Part shown: piece after piece, positions 6,946 to 15,244 of the stretch
Layout: the number at the start of each line of letters is the position of its first letter
How positions within the stretch are numbered: the stretch's first letter is position 1
NCBI GenBank assembly: GCA_016875595.1
Contig: VGPI01000002.1
Coordinates: 1-28,116 of the forward strand
Origin: Candidatus Cloacimonadota bacterium
GTDB lineage: Bacteria > Cloacimonadota > Cloacimonadia > Cloacimonadales > Cloacimonadaceae
Reading direction: 5' to 3'
DNA length: 28,116 bases
The notes under the pieces: model-generated
What the model saw: only the letters and a program-made list of their open reading frames with translations
What the model was told of the DNA's origin: nothing
Database searches by the model: none
Program-made: the position numbers and the translations under genes

Positions 6946-8504
6946 CCCGGGTTCTGATGGAAAATGCCGGCAAGAGCTGTGCAGAATTGATCATCGATAC
7001 TTTTAAGAACCATTTGACCGGAACAACCGCCATCTTCTGCGGTAGTGGCAATAACGGCGGGGATGGAGCTGTCATAGCCCGCTGGCTGCATGAATTTGGG
7101 GTGCCGGTGATCGTCATTTGTCTGTACAATAAAACCCCCACCCCGGACAACAAAGCCAATCTGGAGATCTGTGATAAGCTCGAAATACCGATCTTCAAGG
7201 TTGAGTCCGAGAGCGATTTTGACGATATTCTGGATGAATACTCCGATGTTACATTTATGGTGGATGCCATATTTGGTGCTGGATACAAAGGTGCATTGTC
7301 TCGGAAGATGCGTCAATTTATCGAGTTTATCCAGAAGGATCTCACTCCGATCGTCGCCATTGACTTGCCCTCCGGAATCGATGCCGATACCGGCATGGGC
7401 GCAGGAGCCATCAACGCCGAAGCCACTCTGGCTTTGGGAGCTTACAAGTATGGACATCTTGTTGGAGAGGGAGCGAAACTCTGCGGTGATCTTTATCTGG
7501 TTGATATCGGCATACCGGACATCTACTACAGGCGATTGAACTGCGGACGTCTCCTGGAAGTTGAAGACCTGCATTTTCCTTATCGAACGCGGTTCAGCGA
7601 TAAATCGAACTATGGCTCGGTAGCCGTTTTTGCCGGTTCTCCAGGTCTGACCGGCGCTGCCGTGCTTGCCTGCCAAGCTGCCCTACATACCGGTGCCGGA
7701 TTGATCACCTTGTATCATCAATCCGCTCTGGCACAGATCTTTGAGATCAAACTCACCGAGGTAATGACCCGCGTTATTCCTGAGGATGAAGCCGGACTAC
7801 CGGATGCCGGCGCTCTGCATCATCTTCTTCAGCGGCATAATGCCATCCTGATCGGACCGGGCATCAGCCAGAGCAACTATGCACTCAAGCTACTGGAAAC
7901 CGTCCTCTCCTACGACAACAAGGGCGCTTTGGAGAGACGCCCCTACGTACAGCATCGGAATGCTATGCTACAACAGGGCGCTTTGGAAAGACGCCCCTAC
8001 GACACAGCAGATGAACCTCCATCTCTGGTAATCGATGCCGATGGTTTACGCCTGCTGGCAAAACACCGCCATCTCCTGGACTTACTCGCTGACCGCAACA
8101 TAGTTCTGACCCCCCACATCCGCGAATTCGCCGCACTGACGGGGTTGGATGTGGAAACGCTGAATCAGGACATCGTCACCCATGTAACGGACTTTGTCCA
8201 CCAATACCGCTGTAAAGTCCTGCTCAAGGGCGCAGTAACGATTTACTATGATGGCACCGATTTGATGTTCAACAACAATGGCAACAACGGCTTAGCCACC
8301 GGAGGCAGCGGAGACGTCCTGGCAGGCATCATTGTGTCTTATATGGCGCAAGATCCCACAATGTCAATTCCGGCGATCCATGCTTCCCAGTTCATGGGCT
8401 TGACCGCTGATCGGCTCATAAATAGAATACTCCCCTATGGCTTGACCCCCAGTGATATTATCGAGAACCTGTTTGTGTTCTCCGAAGGAGGAAAAGATGC
8501 ATAA
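6873..8504 (+). CDS. nnrED: Bifunctional NAD(P)H-hydrate epimerase / ADP-dependent NAD(P)H-hydrate dehydratase
   Basis: A 543-residue repair enzyme that epimerises damaged NAD(P)H hydrates and dehydrates the S form back to NAD(P)H using ADP. The N-terminal YjeF_N domain (about 1-215) has IFCGSGNNGGDG at 54-65, DAIFGAGYKG and IDLPSGIDADTG. The C-terminal ribokinase-like domain has YGSVAVFAGSPGLTGA and the ATP-site NGLATGGSGDVLAGI near 473-487. It is about 30 residues longer than usual because of two in-frame copies of GALERRPY, encoded by dispersed 27-mers around residues 350-377, just before VIDADGL. AAAGGAG precedes ATG 6873 in a duplicated 5' region. The 3' end overlaps the next gene by eight bases. 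Confidence 0.93.
   Translation: MKYVLSAQQMKDIDARTINELGIPSRVLMENAGKSCAELIIDTFKNHLTGTTAIFCGSGNNGGDGAVIARWLHEFGVPVIVICLYNKTPTPDNKANLEICDKLEIPIFKVESESDFDDILDEYSDVTFMVDAIFGAGYKGALSRKMRQFIEFIQKDLTPIVAIDLPSGIDADTGMGAGAINAEATLALGAYKYGHLVGEGAKLCGDLYLVDIGIPDIYYRRLNCGRLLEVEDLHFPYRTRFSDKSNYGSVAVFAGSPGLTGAAVLACQAALHTGAGLITLYHQSALAQIFEIKLTEVMTRVIPEDEAGLPDAGALHHLLQRHNAILIGPGISQSNYALKLLETVLSYDNKGALERRPYVQHRNAMLQQGALERRPYDTADEPPSLVIDADGLRLLAKHRHLLDLLADRNIVLTPHIREFAALTGLDVETLNQDIVTHVTDFVHQYRCKVLLKGAVTIYYDGTDLMFNNNGNNGLATGGSGDVLAGIIVSYMAQDPTMSIPAIHASQFMGLTADRLINRILPYGLTPSDIIENLFVFSEGGKDA
7921..8001 (+). repeat. Two in-frame 27-mer hairpin repeats inside nnrD
   Basis: AGGGCGCTTTGGAGAGACGC then CCCTACG occupies 7921-7947 and recurs at 7975-8001 with one change (G to A). 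The copies start 54 bp apart, a multiple of three, so both keep frame and encode GALERRPY. Each folds as GGGCG...CGCCC. A related hairpin lies at 10232-10259. Confidence 0.9.
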
Positions 8505-9099
8505 ACTAGCCCGTCTGAAAACCCCGATCTTCTGGGCGGAGGGACATCCCGGCAAACTTGACCGTGACAATTGGCAGATCACCGTGGGTGGCTTATGCCA
8601 GCGCCCCTGTGTTTTATCCTGGAACGAGCTTATCGCCCTACCCCAGACCGAGGTGAACGCCCGTCTGACCAGCGTTACCAGATGGTCGGTCGGCGGCTTG
8701 TGGAAGGGGGTGCGCTTCAGCGACCTGCTCGACCTTATCGGCGGTTCCAATAGCGTTTGTTTCGTCCGGTTCTGGTCATATTCATCCAATTATGAGACCT
8801 CAATCTCAATCGAAGTGGCGCGCAAGGAAAAATGTCTGCTGGCATGGGCATTTGACGACGAGTTGCTGACTGAGGATTATGGCGGTCCGGTGCGTGCATT
8901 TATCCCCTACCTTTGGGGTTACAAATCTGCCAAGAGCATAATCAGAATTGAACTGACCGATCGTTACGTCTCCGGATTCTGGGAACAGCGAGGTTATACC
9001 GATGATGCGGAGATCGAAGCCGGTTTATGCCGGGATATCAATGACGGAGGCAAGCTCAAACACATCCGGATGGGGGATGAAGTGGAGTTTACGGATTGA
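8497..9099 (+). CDS. Sulfite-oxidase-fold molybdopterin-binding domain protein, Mo-ligand Cys replaced
   Basis: A 200-residue protein of the oxidoreductase molybdopterin-binding family (SUOX/YedY fold). It shows WQITVGGLCQRPCVLSWNEL near 26-45, SVTRWSVGGLWKGVRFSDLL near 59-78, YGGPVRAFIPYLWGYKSAK near 128-146 and the closing FWEQRGY at 161-167. In relatives with the CVTRWS motif the first Cys is the expected Mo ligand; here it is Ser59 (AGC). No signal peptide is seen, so it is probably cytoplasmic. ATG 8497 has AAGGAGG five bases ahead and overlaps the nnrD end. The loss of the Cys may mean loss of redox activity; the rest of the fold appears intact. Confidence 0.85.
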   Translation: MHKLARLKTPIFWAEGHPGKLDRDNWQITVGGLCQRPCVLSWNELIALPQTEVNARLTSVTRWSVGGLWKGVRFSDLLDLIGGSNSVCFVRFWSYSSNYETSISIEVARKEKCLLAWAFDDELLTEDYGGPVRAFIPYLWGYKSAKSIIRIELTDRYVSGFWEQRGYTDDAEIEAGLCRDINDGGKLKHIRMGDEVEFTD

Positions 9100-9112
9100 T
9101 CGTGGTTACAAT

Positions 9113-10159
9113 ATGCTAATCAACGGAATTGAATACAAAAGCGTGTGGTGGGAAGACGGCAGTGTCTGTCTGATCGATCAGAACCTGCTGCCCTTCGCAT
9201 TTCAGGTGGTCAAACTCAATGACTTTCCCCAAGTGATCAAAGCGATCAGGGACATGACCGTGCGAGGAGCGCCAGCCATTGGTGCTGCAGGTGCTTTTGC
9301 CATGGCGTTGGCGGTTATCGCTGCTCCGGACGACAAGTTCCGCTCCTCTATCCGCCTGGCGCATGATCAGATCATCGCTGCCCGTCCGACGGCGATCGAT
9401 CTGAACAACGGCGTCAGCTACGTCTATGAAAATGCCCTGCGCTTTATTCCCGACAATGGCCACTGCCGGCAGGTCGCAGTTCTCGCAGCCACAGAGTTCG
9501 TTGATCGCAGCGAGCATGACTGCCGCATCCTGGGAGCGATCGGCGAGCCCTTGATCCCTGATGGTGCCAGGATCCTCACCCATTGCAATGCCGGAGCACT
9601 GGCGACGGTGGATTGGGGCACCGCCCTTGCCGTCATCCGTGTTGCTCATCGCAAGGGCAAGAGACTCTTCGTTTATGTCAGCGAGACCCGTCCCCGTCTT
9701 CAGGGCGCCCGTCTCACTGCCTTTGAACTGCAGCAGGAAGGGATTGAACACGCCATCATCACCGATAGCGCTGCCGGATATTACTTTTGGAAAAATGAGA
9801 TCGATCTCATGATCACCGGTGCTGACCGCATCTGCCTCAATGGCGACATTGCCAATAAGATCGGCACTTATGATAAAGCCGTATTGGCGAAAGAGCACAA
9901 GATCCCCTTCTACGTTGCCGCACCCCAGACCACCTTTGACCTTGCCTGCATGAACGGCAAACACATCCCGATCGAATACCGTAGTCCCGAGGAAATCACC
10001 CGCTTTGGTGATTGCCAGCTCTCCAATCCGGACAGTCCGGCGTTCAATCCTGCCTTTGATATCACACCTGCCCGTCTGATCACCGCTTTTATCACCAGCA
10101 AAGGCATTTTCAAACCCAAAGAAGCCGCTCATCTGATCCATAAGGCAATTGAGAATTGA
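9113..10159 (+). CDS. mtnA: S-methyl-5-thioribose-1-phosphate isomerase
   Basis: A 348-residue enzyme converting 5-methylthioribose-1-phosphate to 5-methylthioribulose-1-phosphate in methylthioadenosine salvage or a related shunt. It has the substrate loop MTVRGAPAIGAAGA near 48-61, THCNAGALAT with catalytic Cys158, SETRPRLQGARLTA near 190-203 and TGADRICLNGDIANKIGT with catalytic Asp238. Length and motifs are normal for MtnA and argue against the related eIF2B subunits. ATG 9113 starts 14 bases after the preceding stop with only a weak ribosome binding site, suggesting coupled translation. The next gene is an MTA/SAH deaminase, which fits a pathway in which MTA is deaminated before ribose-phosphate release. 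Confidence 0.94.
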   Translation: MLINGIEYKSVWWEDGSVCLIDQNLLPFAFQVVKLNDFPQVIKAIRDMTVRGAPAIGAAGAFAMALAVIAAPDDKFRSSIRLAHDQIIAARPTAIDLNNGVSYVYENALRFIPDNGHCRQVAVLAATEFVDRSEHDCRILGAIGEPLIPDGARILTHCNAGALATVDWGTALAVIRVAHRKGKRLFVYVSETRPRLQGARLTAFELQQEGIEHAIITDSAAGYYFWKNEIDLMITGADRICLNGDIANKIGTYDKAVLAKEHKIPFYVAAPQTTFDLACMNGKHIPIEYRSPEEITRFGDCQLSNPDSPAFNPAFDITPARLITAFITSKGIFKPKEAAHLIHKAIEN

Positions 10160-10223
10160 GAGTGGATAGTAGAGATTGGAGAATGGAGAGTAGAGAATGA
10201 AAGAATGGAGAGTGGAGAATGGA
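10152..10223 (+). repeat. Purine-rich imperfect tandem repeat
   Basis: Units such as GGAGAATGGAGAGTAGAGAATG are repeated imperfectly about three to four times across the mtnA stop and the gap behind it. The region is almost free of C on this strand. Confidence 0.75.
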
Positions 10224-10231
10224 AATTATTA

Positions 10232-10259
10232 CGTAGGGGCGCTCTCCTTCAGCGCCCCA
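10232..10259 (+). repeat. Hairpin related to the nnrD 27-mers
   Basis: GGGGCGCT (10236-10243), loop CTCCTTC and AGCGCCCC (10251-10258) form a perfect 8 bp stem. The reverse complement, ending GGAGAGCGCCCCTACG, closely matches the 27-mer inside nnrD. It lacks a T run, so a terminator role is doubtful. Confidence 0.75.
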
Positions 10260-10350
10260 ACCGAAATCCCGGCTTTCGCGAATAACGCGCTGGAGGAAAG
10301 CGTACCTATGGAATCAGGACCTCTAACTTCGGACTAAGGACAGATAAAGC

Positions 10351-11709
10351 ATGAGCAAGCACTTCGACATCATCATAAAACATGGCACCATCCTTCAGAT
10401 GGACAAGGGCTTAAACGTCCTTACCGACCATGTTGTCGCCATCCGTGACCGCAAGATTTGTGCCATCGAGCCCCTTGCTCATTTCACCGTCAATGCCGGT
10501 GTCGAAGGGGTGTCTTTCCACAGCGCCCGGACGGTCATTGACGCCACCGACTGCATCGTTATGCCCGGTCTGATCAATGCCCACACCCATCTTCCGATGT
10601 CCTATATGCGCGGTCTGGCGGATGATCTGCCCCTGGATAAATGGCTGAAGGATTATATCTGGCCTGCCGAGGATAAGCTCCTCAACGATGAATTAGGCGA
10701 CAAATTCATCTATGATGCCACTCTGTATGGCGCTGCCGAGGTGATCCGCAGCGGAACAACGATGGTCAGTGACATGTATTTCAAGGGTGAACAGATGGGC
10801 AGAGCCCTGGTTGATGCCGGTCTGCGTGGCATCATCGGTGAAGCGGTTACCGATCTCATCCAGGCGAATGGAAAAGACCGTATTGGTGAATATGCTGTTG
10901 ACATGAATAGGGAATTTGCCTCGACCAATCTGGTGGAATTCTCCGTCGCCCCCCATGCTATCTATTCTTGTTCCGAAAATGTCTTACGTAAATGTGCCAA
11001 AGCCGCCATCGACAACGACCTCCTGCTCCATATCCACATCAGTGAAAGCGAAAAAGAGCGGAATGACTGTATCGTCAAACATGGCAAACGCCCGGTAGAA
11101 TACCTCGCCCAGACCGGCTTTCTGGATGCCCGAACCATCCTGGCGCATGGGATCTGGGTGGATAAAGATGAATTGACGTTATTGGCAGAGCGCAATATCA
11201 GCGTCGCCACCTGCACCGAAAGCAACCTCAAGCTCTGCTCCGGTATCCTGCCCCTTAGGGATTATATGGAGACCGGCGTCAATCTCTGCCTTGCCACCGA
11301 TGGCGCTGCCAGCAACAACAACCTCGACCTCTTTACCGAGATGGATACCACCGCCAAGATCCACAAGATGATCAATCACGACCCGGCACTCCTGCCCGCC
11401 CACGATGTGGTCAAAATGGTCACCTGCAATGCCGCCAAAGCCATTTACCGCGAGCATGAACTCGGCTCTCTCCTCCCCGGCTATCTGGCAGACATCACGA
11501 TCGTGGCACTGGATACCCTGAACAGTCAGCCCATCTTCAATCCTTATTCCCACCTCGTCTATGCCCTAAACGGTCATAATGTCCGCGACGTCATCATCAA
11601 TGGCAAGCTCGTTCTCAAAAACCGAAAACTGACCACCCTGGACGAGAAAGCGCTGATCGCGACCGCCAAACACTATCAGGAAAAGATATGCCGCATCCTC
11701 CCTCTATAA
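10351..11709 (+). CDS. mtaD: 5-methylthioadenosine / S-adenosylhomocysteine deaminase (amidohydrolase)
   Basis: A 452-residue metal-dependent amidohydrolase. Visible features are GLINAHTHLPMSYMRGLADD (metal His78 and His80, then the RGLADD loop of the MTA/SAH deaminase and SsnA group), HIHISESEKE, ILAHGIW with a metal His, and LATDGAASNNNLDLF with the catalytic Asp. It should convert MTA or SAH to the inosine derivative with release of ammonia; chlorohydrolase-like specificities are possible alternatives. Its position after mtnA supports the methylthioadenosine role. The phosphorylase that would link the two is not in the window. ATG 10351 is preceded by AAGGAC about ten bases upstream. The 3' end overlaps smpB by 22 bases. 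Confidence 0.88.
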   Translation: MSKHFDIIIKHGTILQMDKGLNVLTDHVVAIRDRKICAIEPLAHFTVNAGVEGVSFHSARTVIDATDCIVMPGLINAHTHLPMSYMRGLADDLPLDKWLKDYIWPAEDKLLNDELGDKFIYDATLYGAAEVIRSGTTMVSDMYFKGEQMGRALVDAGLRGIIGEAVTDLIQANGKDRIGEYAVDMNREFASTNLVEFSVAPHAIYSCSENVLRKCAKAAIDNDLLLHIHISESEKERNDCIVKHGKRPVEYLAQTGFLDARTILAHGIWVDKDELTLLAERNISVATCTESNLKLCSGILPLRDYMETGVNLCLATDGAASNNNLDLFTEMDTTAKIHKMINHDPALLPAHDVVKMVTCNAAKAIYREHELGSLLPGYLADITIVALDTLNSQPIFNPYSHLVYALNGHNVRDVIINGKLVLKNRKLTTLDEKALIATAKHYQEKICRILPL

Positions 11710-12140
11710 AGTCCATCAAAAACCGTAAAGCCCTCCACGAATACGAGATCATCCAGAAGTATGAAGCCGGAATCGTGCTCAAAGGCACCGAAATCAAAGC
11801 CATCCGCGCCGGTAAGATCAATTTCCGCGACAGCTATGCCAAGATCGATGCCGGCGAATGCTGGCTGATGAAACTACATATCAGCGCCTGGGACAATGCC
11901 GCCTGGTTCAATCACGACCCAGAACGCAAGCGTAAACTCCTGCTCCACAAATACGAGATCTCCCGCCTCCGGATCAAGACCGAGGAGCAGGGCATGACCA
12001 TCGTTCCGCTGGAAGTGATGATCAATGACAAAGGCCGCTGCAAGATCATCATCGCCCTGGCAAGAGGCAAGAAACTCCACGACAAACGTGAAACCCTCCA
12101 CAAAAAAGACCTGCAACGCGAGCGGGAACGCTCCTCCTGA
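11688..12140 (+). CDS. smpB: SsrA-binding protein SmpB
   Basis: A 150-residue tmRNA-binding protein for trans-translation rescue of stalled ribosomes. The family pattern is complete: IKNRKALHEYEI near 9-20, GIVLKGTEIKAIRAGKINFRDSY near 28-50, HNDPERKRKLLLH-like HDPERKRKLLLHKYEI near 76-91, and the basic tail GKKLHDKRETLHKKD that enters the decoding site. ATG 11688 has AGGA seven bases ahead and lies inside the end of the deaminase gene. The tmRNA gene itself is not in this window. Confidence 0.97.
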   Translation: MPHPPSIKSIKNRKALHEYEIIQKYEAGIVLKGTEIKAIRAGKINFRDSYAKIDAGECWLMKLHISAWDNAAWFNHDPERKRKLLLHKYEISRLRIKTEEQGMTIVPLEVMINDKGRCKIIIALARGKKLHDKRETLHKKDLQRERERSS

Positions 12141-12203
12141 TCGTAGGGATGTCTTGACACCGCGCCCTTTTTTAGGTGCTACAGGTAACGTTATGGATCG
12201 CTA

Positions 12204-13349
12204 CTACATCCGGGTTGATCCACACCCACAAAACCGCGCAAACCTATCCAATGCCCCATCCAATGCCGCCTTCATCGCTCCCTCTGGCTTGATCCCTTTT
12301 TCCCAATGCAGTGCCTGGATCAACAACGACCCCTCCCTGCGATCGGCTTTACAGTCGATCCGTCCCACCATCCGGTCTCCAAAAAGCATCGGCAGACACC
12401 AATAGCCGTACACCCGCTTCTTCGGAGGCACATAGCACTCGATCGTGTAGTCAAAGCCAAAGATCCGCTTCACTCTCTGCCGGATGATGACCAGATTATC
12501 GAACGGCGACAGGAGATACATCCGTTCCCGTGTATCCTCCACCGGAGTTTCCAAGGCATCCGGCAAGAGATAATGCGCCTCATTCAGTCCCCTGACCTCG
12601 GCTTTGACCACTTCACCCGTTGCCACCAGTTTATCCAGATACTGTGCCATCCTGTCATTTGCCTTGCTCACAAAGTAATTACGCAGGTCATACAGCGTGG
12701 CGATCCCCATCGCAGCCAGCGAGCGCAGGATGAAATGCCGCATCAATTCCTCCTCGGTCGGAGGACTCTGATCCACCCAATCCGGCAATATCCGCTCCCG
12801 CAAGTCATAGATACGCTGAAATTTATCCCGGCGGCTCACCATTAGATCACCCCGCCACAATAAAAGCTCCAACGCAATCTTTTCCGGTTTGACGGCACCC
12901 CAGCCATTGCCGGGTTTTTCTGCCCGTGTATCCGAAAAGTCCCGTGCTCCCAGTGCCCCTTCGTTTCTGATCCGTTCCAGGATCCCGTCCATCAGATCGC
13001 TGTGCTGGTCAAAGAAGGTGCGTTCCCAAGAGCTCGTATCCGGAAAGCGTTGCATGCGCGGAATGCTATAGCGATAGTCACTGATCGGCAGGTAACTGGC
13101 GGCATGTCCCCAATGCTCAAAAACCGCCCGATCCTCTGCCAGTAATTCATCGAGCCAGTCCTGGCGGTAGTCCCCAACCCGATTCCACAGCGTATGATGA
13201 TGTGCCCGTTCCACCACCGAAATCGTATCGATCTGTAAGTATCCCAGTTGTTTAATGCTCGCCAGGACACCCTCTTTGCCTCGGTCCCTGTAGCGGTGAA
13301 GTTGATGATGCAGGACGAATTTGACCAGATCATTATGCTCTATCTTCAT
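12204..13349 (-). CDS. YcaQ/AlkX-like winged-helix DNA glycosylase (HTH_42 family)
   Basis: A 381-residue protein of the HTH_42 (AlkZ/YcaQ) superfamily. Hallmarks are IKQLGYLQIDTISVVERAHH near 32-51, EHWGHAASYLPISDYRY, the LYDLRNYF winged-helix segment, and LLSPFDNLVIIRQRVKRIFGFDY with the late PPKKRVYGYW. The QxD pair Gln39-Ile40-Asp41 sits where AlkX/YcaQ enzymes have their catalytic QxD; AlkZ proper has QxQ. Characterised members unhook interstrand crosslinks or remove bulky alkylated bases. ATG 13349 lies 12 bases after the stop of a broken DUF6544 gene on the same strand, so the two were probably cotranscribed. Confidence 0.85.
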   Translation of the reverse strand: MKIEHNDLVKFVLHHQLHRYRDRGKEGVLASIKQLGYLQIDTISVVERAHHHTLWNRVGDYRQDWLDELLAEDRAVFEHWGHAASYLPISDYRYSIPRMQRFPDTSSWERTFFDQHSDLMDGILERIRNEGALGARDFSDTRAEKPGNGWGAVKPEKIALELLLWRGDLMVSRRDKFQRIYDLRERILPDWVDQSPPTEEELMRHFILRSLAAMGIATLYDLRNYFVSKANDRMAQYLDKLVATGEVVKAEVRGLNEAHYLLPDALETPVEDTRERMYLLSPFDNLVIIRQRVKRIFGFDYTIECYVPPKKRVYGYWCLPMLFGDRMVGRIDCKADRREGSLLIQALHWEKGIKPEGAMKAALDGALDRFARFCGCGSTRM

Positions 13350-13361
13350 GATCTGTCACCG

Positions 13362-13866
13362 TTAATGGAACCGGATCTCTTTGATCGTTCCCCGCCAATA
13401 CTGGTAGGGCTTGCCGTCCAGAGTCCAATTCGCACTCATTTTCCGGGGAATCAGCAGTCCATCCTGCCGGAAATGGTTCTCCACTAAGCAGAAGAAATGC
13501 GCTTTCTCATAGCCCCCTTCCGGCTTGGCATAATACCTGTTTTCGGTCTCAAAGCGGGTCAACAGTCCTTCCGCATCAAAGAAAAAGTGCCGGTCAAGTC
13601 CATTCCGCCCGCCTGCATCCGGGCAGTGGCACTGGAATCGTCGGAAGCGATCCGGGTGATCTGATCGCTGATGACAAAGGACGGAAAGAAAAGTGCCCCG
13701 GCAAATATCGTGAGCAGGGCGGACTGAGCGATCTCAGCATCCCTGTCATCAAAGACAGTGATCATTCCAGCCACCTTGCCAAACATATACCCCTGACCGT
13801 CTTTGTACTTGTCTTTGCCGGTGAACGGGATGCTCCCCATCACGCTTGCCCGCATGTGAGCCAGCC
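13362..13866 (-). pseudogene. DUF6544 family protein gene, N-terminally truncated and frameshifted
   Basis: Two minus-strand frames join into the C-terminal two thirds of a DUF6544-type protein. The upstream part has RASVMGSIPFTGKDKYKDGQ, GYMFGKVAG and LFFPSFVISD. The downstream part has HFFFDAEGLLTRFETENRYY, DGLLIPRKMSANW and GKPYQYWRGTIKEI. The frame changes near 13604-13614, around the CAGGCGGGCGG string. The expected N-terminal ~100 residues are missing, and upstream sequence instead matches an opposite-strand efflux-pump fragment. A single sequencing indel could explain the frameshift but not the missing start, so I call it a pseudogene. The function of the family is unknown. Confidence 0.6.
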
Positions 13867-14186
13867 GTACCGGCGGATCGATCGCCATCCGTGATCTGGC
13901 TGAATTTGAGATCACCAGCAGTATCTCCCGCATTGAACACCGTGACCAGAAACGCATTATCAGCGTCACCGGTTCCGTCAGCACCTATGAAGACGGCATC
14001 CGCACCCGCAAACGCACTCCTTCCGAGGTGGTCGCTTTGCTTCTGGGCGAGGGCGGTGTCCTGGCGAACTTTGAACAGCGTTTTGCCGGATATTCGATCG
14101 AGTCCGGCGGCGTACAGGAAGAGCACTTTCGCTCAGCGCCAGATAATCAGGAAAGAATTAACCCTTCGGTCAGGGATCGATCCTGA
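13866..14186 (+). pseudogene. Internal fragment of an RND efflux transporter
   Basis: A plus-strand frame, open from 13860 to TGA 14184-14186 without a start, reads SIAIRDLAEFEITSSISRIE, DQKRIISVTGSV, then about 35 residues later FAGYSIESGGVQEEHFRS. In RND permeases (HAE1 or CzcA type) the same order occurs: a 'VPLxDVAxVE...I.R.D..R.V.V' strand, then 'LPPGYxxxxGGEQEExxES' before a membrane helix. Only about 95 of the usual ~1,030 residues are present and both flanks are gone. The fragment abuts the broken DUF6544 gene and overlaps the end of the next minus-strand gene. Confidence 0.5.
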
Positions 14187-15018
14187 CGCCTCTGCCATTG
14201 TCCTTACCGGGCGAGCTATCGTAAACTTCCACGATATAATACAACGCAGCGATGTAATCCCGCGGGAACGCGCCATGAAAATAGCTGTGCATCAGATTGA
14301 CGTATCGTACCACATTGCGCTCATACTCGCTCAAGGCGGGATCCAAGGGATCGAGCAGGCGGACAATGGACTTGACCTTGAAAGTGGGAATGTCCAGCCA
14401 GACGATGGCGCATGCCGGATTGAGCATCTGGTTGATAAAGGTCTGCGTGACAAAGCCGGGCTCGGAATACAGTTCCAAAGACACCAGCCGATCAGGCGCA
14501 AAGACCTTTTCAGCATTGACATACAGCGAATCAAGGATGTCCAGTTTGATGGGGAATTCCGCTTCCAGAGTGCTTTCCAGACGGGCGATCATGCCCGGTA
14601 ACTGATCCGCCGGCGGAAGGAAGCCCATACCCTTGACCGCATTATTGAGCGCAAACTGCGAATCCGGACGGCGGCCACCGTAAGTGGCAACGATCCCGTT
14701 ATGCGGACCGGACAGATCCGGACGGCGCACCGCTTCCCGCCCTTTGATCAGCATTTCGCGAAAGATCTCCACGGTTTCCCGGCGGCGTTGCCGGTTCCAT
14801 TCCCAAAAAGCCGGGGGAAACCGGGTCAGTTTAAACTTCTGCCATTGCCCATCCACTTCCGCTTCAATGAATTGCTCGTCTTTATCCGGGGTACGGACAG
14901 TGGTCTGGACACAATGGTTACCTTGCCAGAAACTCTCGGGTTTGACAGGCTCCGAGGCGTAGAGTAGACCGGCACCGAACAATGCCGTTAAAATCAATAT
15001 TATGCTAATCGTTTCCAT
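14170..15018 (-). CDS. Exported or membrane-anchored protein of unknown function
   Basis: A 282-residue protein starting with a hydrophobic signal or anchor (ISIILILTALFGAGLLYA, residues 4-21), so most of it should lie outside the cytoplasm. The rest is a soluble mixed domain with no motif I recognise. Conspicuous stretches are FPPAFWEWNRQRRRETVEIF, RPDLSGPHNGIVATYGGRRP, MLNPACAIVWLDIPTFKVKS and YFHGAFPRDYIAALYYIVEV. Reading from ATG 15018, AAAGGGG lies about five bases upstream. It is transcribed divergently from the secreted protein at 15245. Its 3' end overlaps the opposite-strand RND remnant by 17 bases. Confidence 0.75.
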   Translation of the reverse strand: METISIILILTALFGAGLLYASEPVKPESFWQGNHCVQTTVRTPDKDEQFIEAEVDGQWQKFKLTRFPPAFWEWNRQRRRETVEIFREMLIKGREAVRRPDLSGPHNGIVATYGGRRPDSQFALNNAVKGMGFLPPADQLPGMIARLESTLEAEFPIKLDILDSLYVNAEKVFAPDRLVSLELYSEPGFVTQTFINQMLNPACAIVWLDIPTFKVKSIVRLLDPLDPALSEYERNVVRYVNLMHSYFHGAFPRDYIAALYYIVEVYDSSPGKDNGRGVRIDP

Positions 15019-15244
15019 GGATCCCCTTTTTCCGGCTGGCTGGCAATTGTCAAGCTTTTCTCATCGATCGGTTTGAATCGCCGGCGATATTTGCCTTTGC
15101 CAATTACCCGGATCCTTGACATATTATTGGTATCAGAGGATAGTAACAGTGGGGTGGCTTGCCGCATGCCGGTGTCATCCGTCACCGCCGGTAGCACTGA
15201 ACATAATCGATAAATGCGAGATAAACTAAAAGACAGAGGTAGTT

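Noticed and set aside
9116..10141. Long 341-codon frame antisense to mtnA
   Set aside because: A shadow of codon bias on the opposite strand; mtnA has all catalytic motifs.
15000..15197. Small minus-strand frame with MSRIRVIGKGKYRRRF
   Set aside because: Looks mildly basic and protein-like, but no ribosome binding site or family; it covers the leader of the exported-protein gene.
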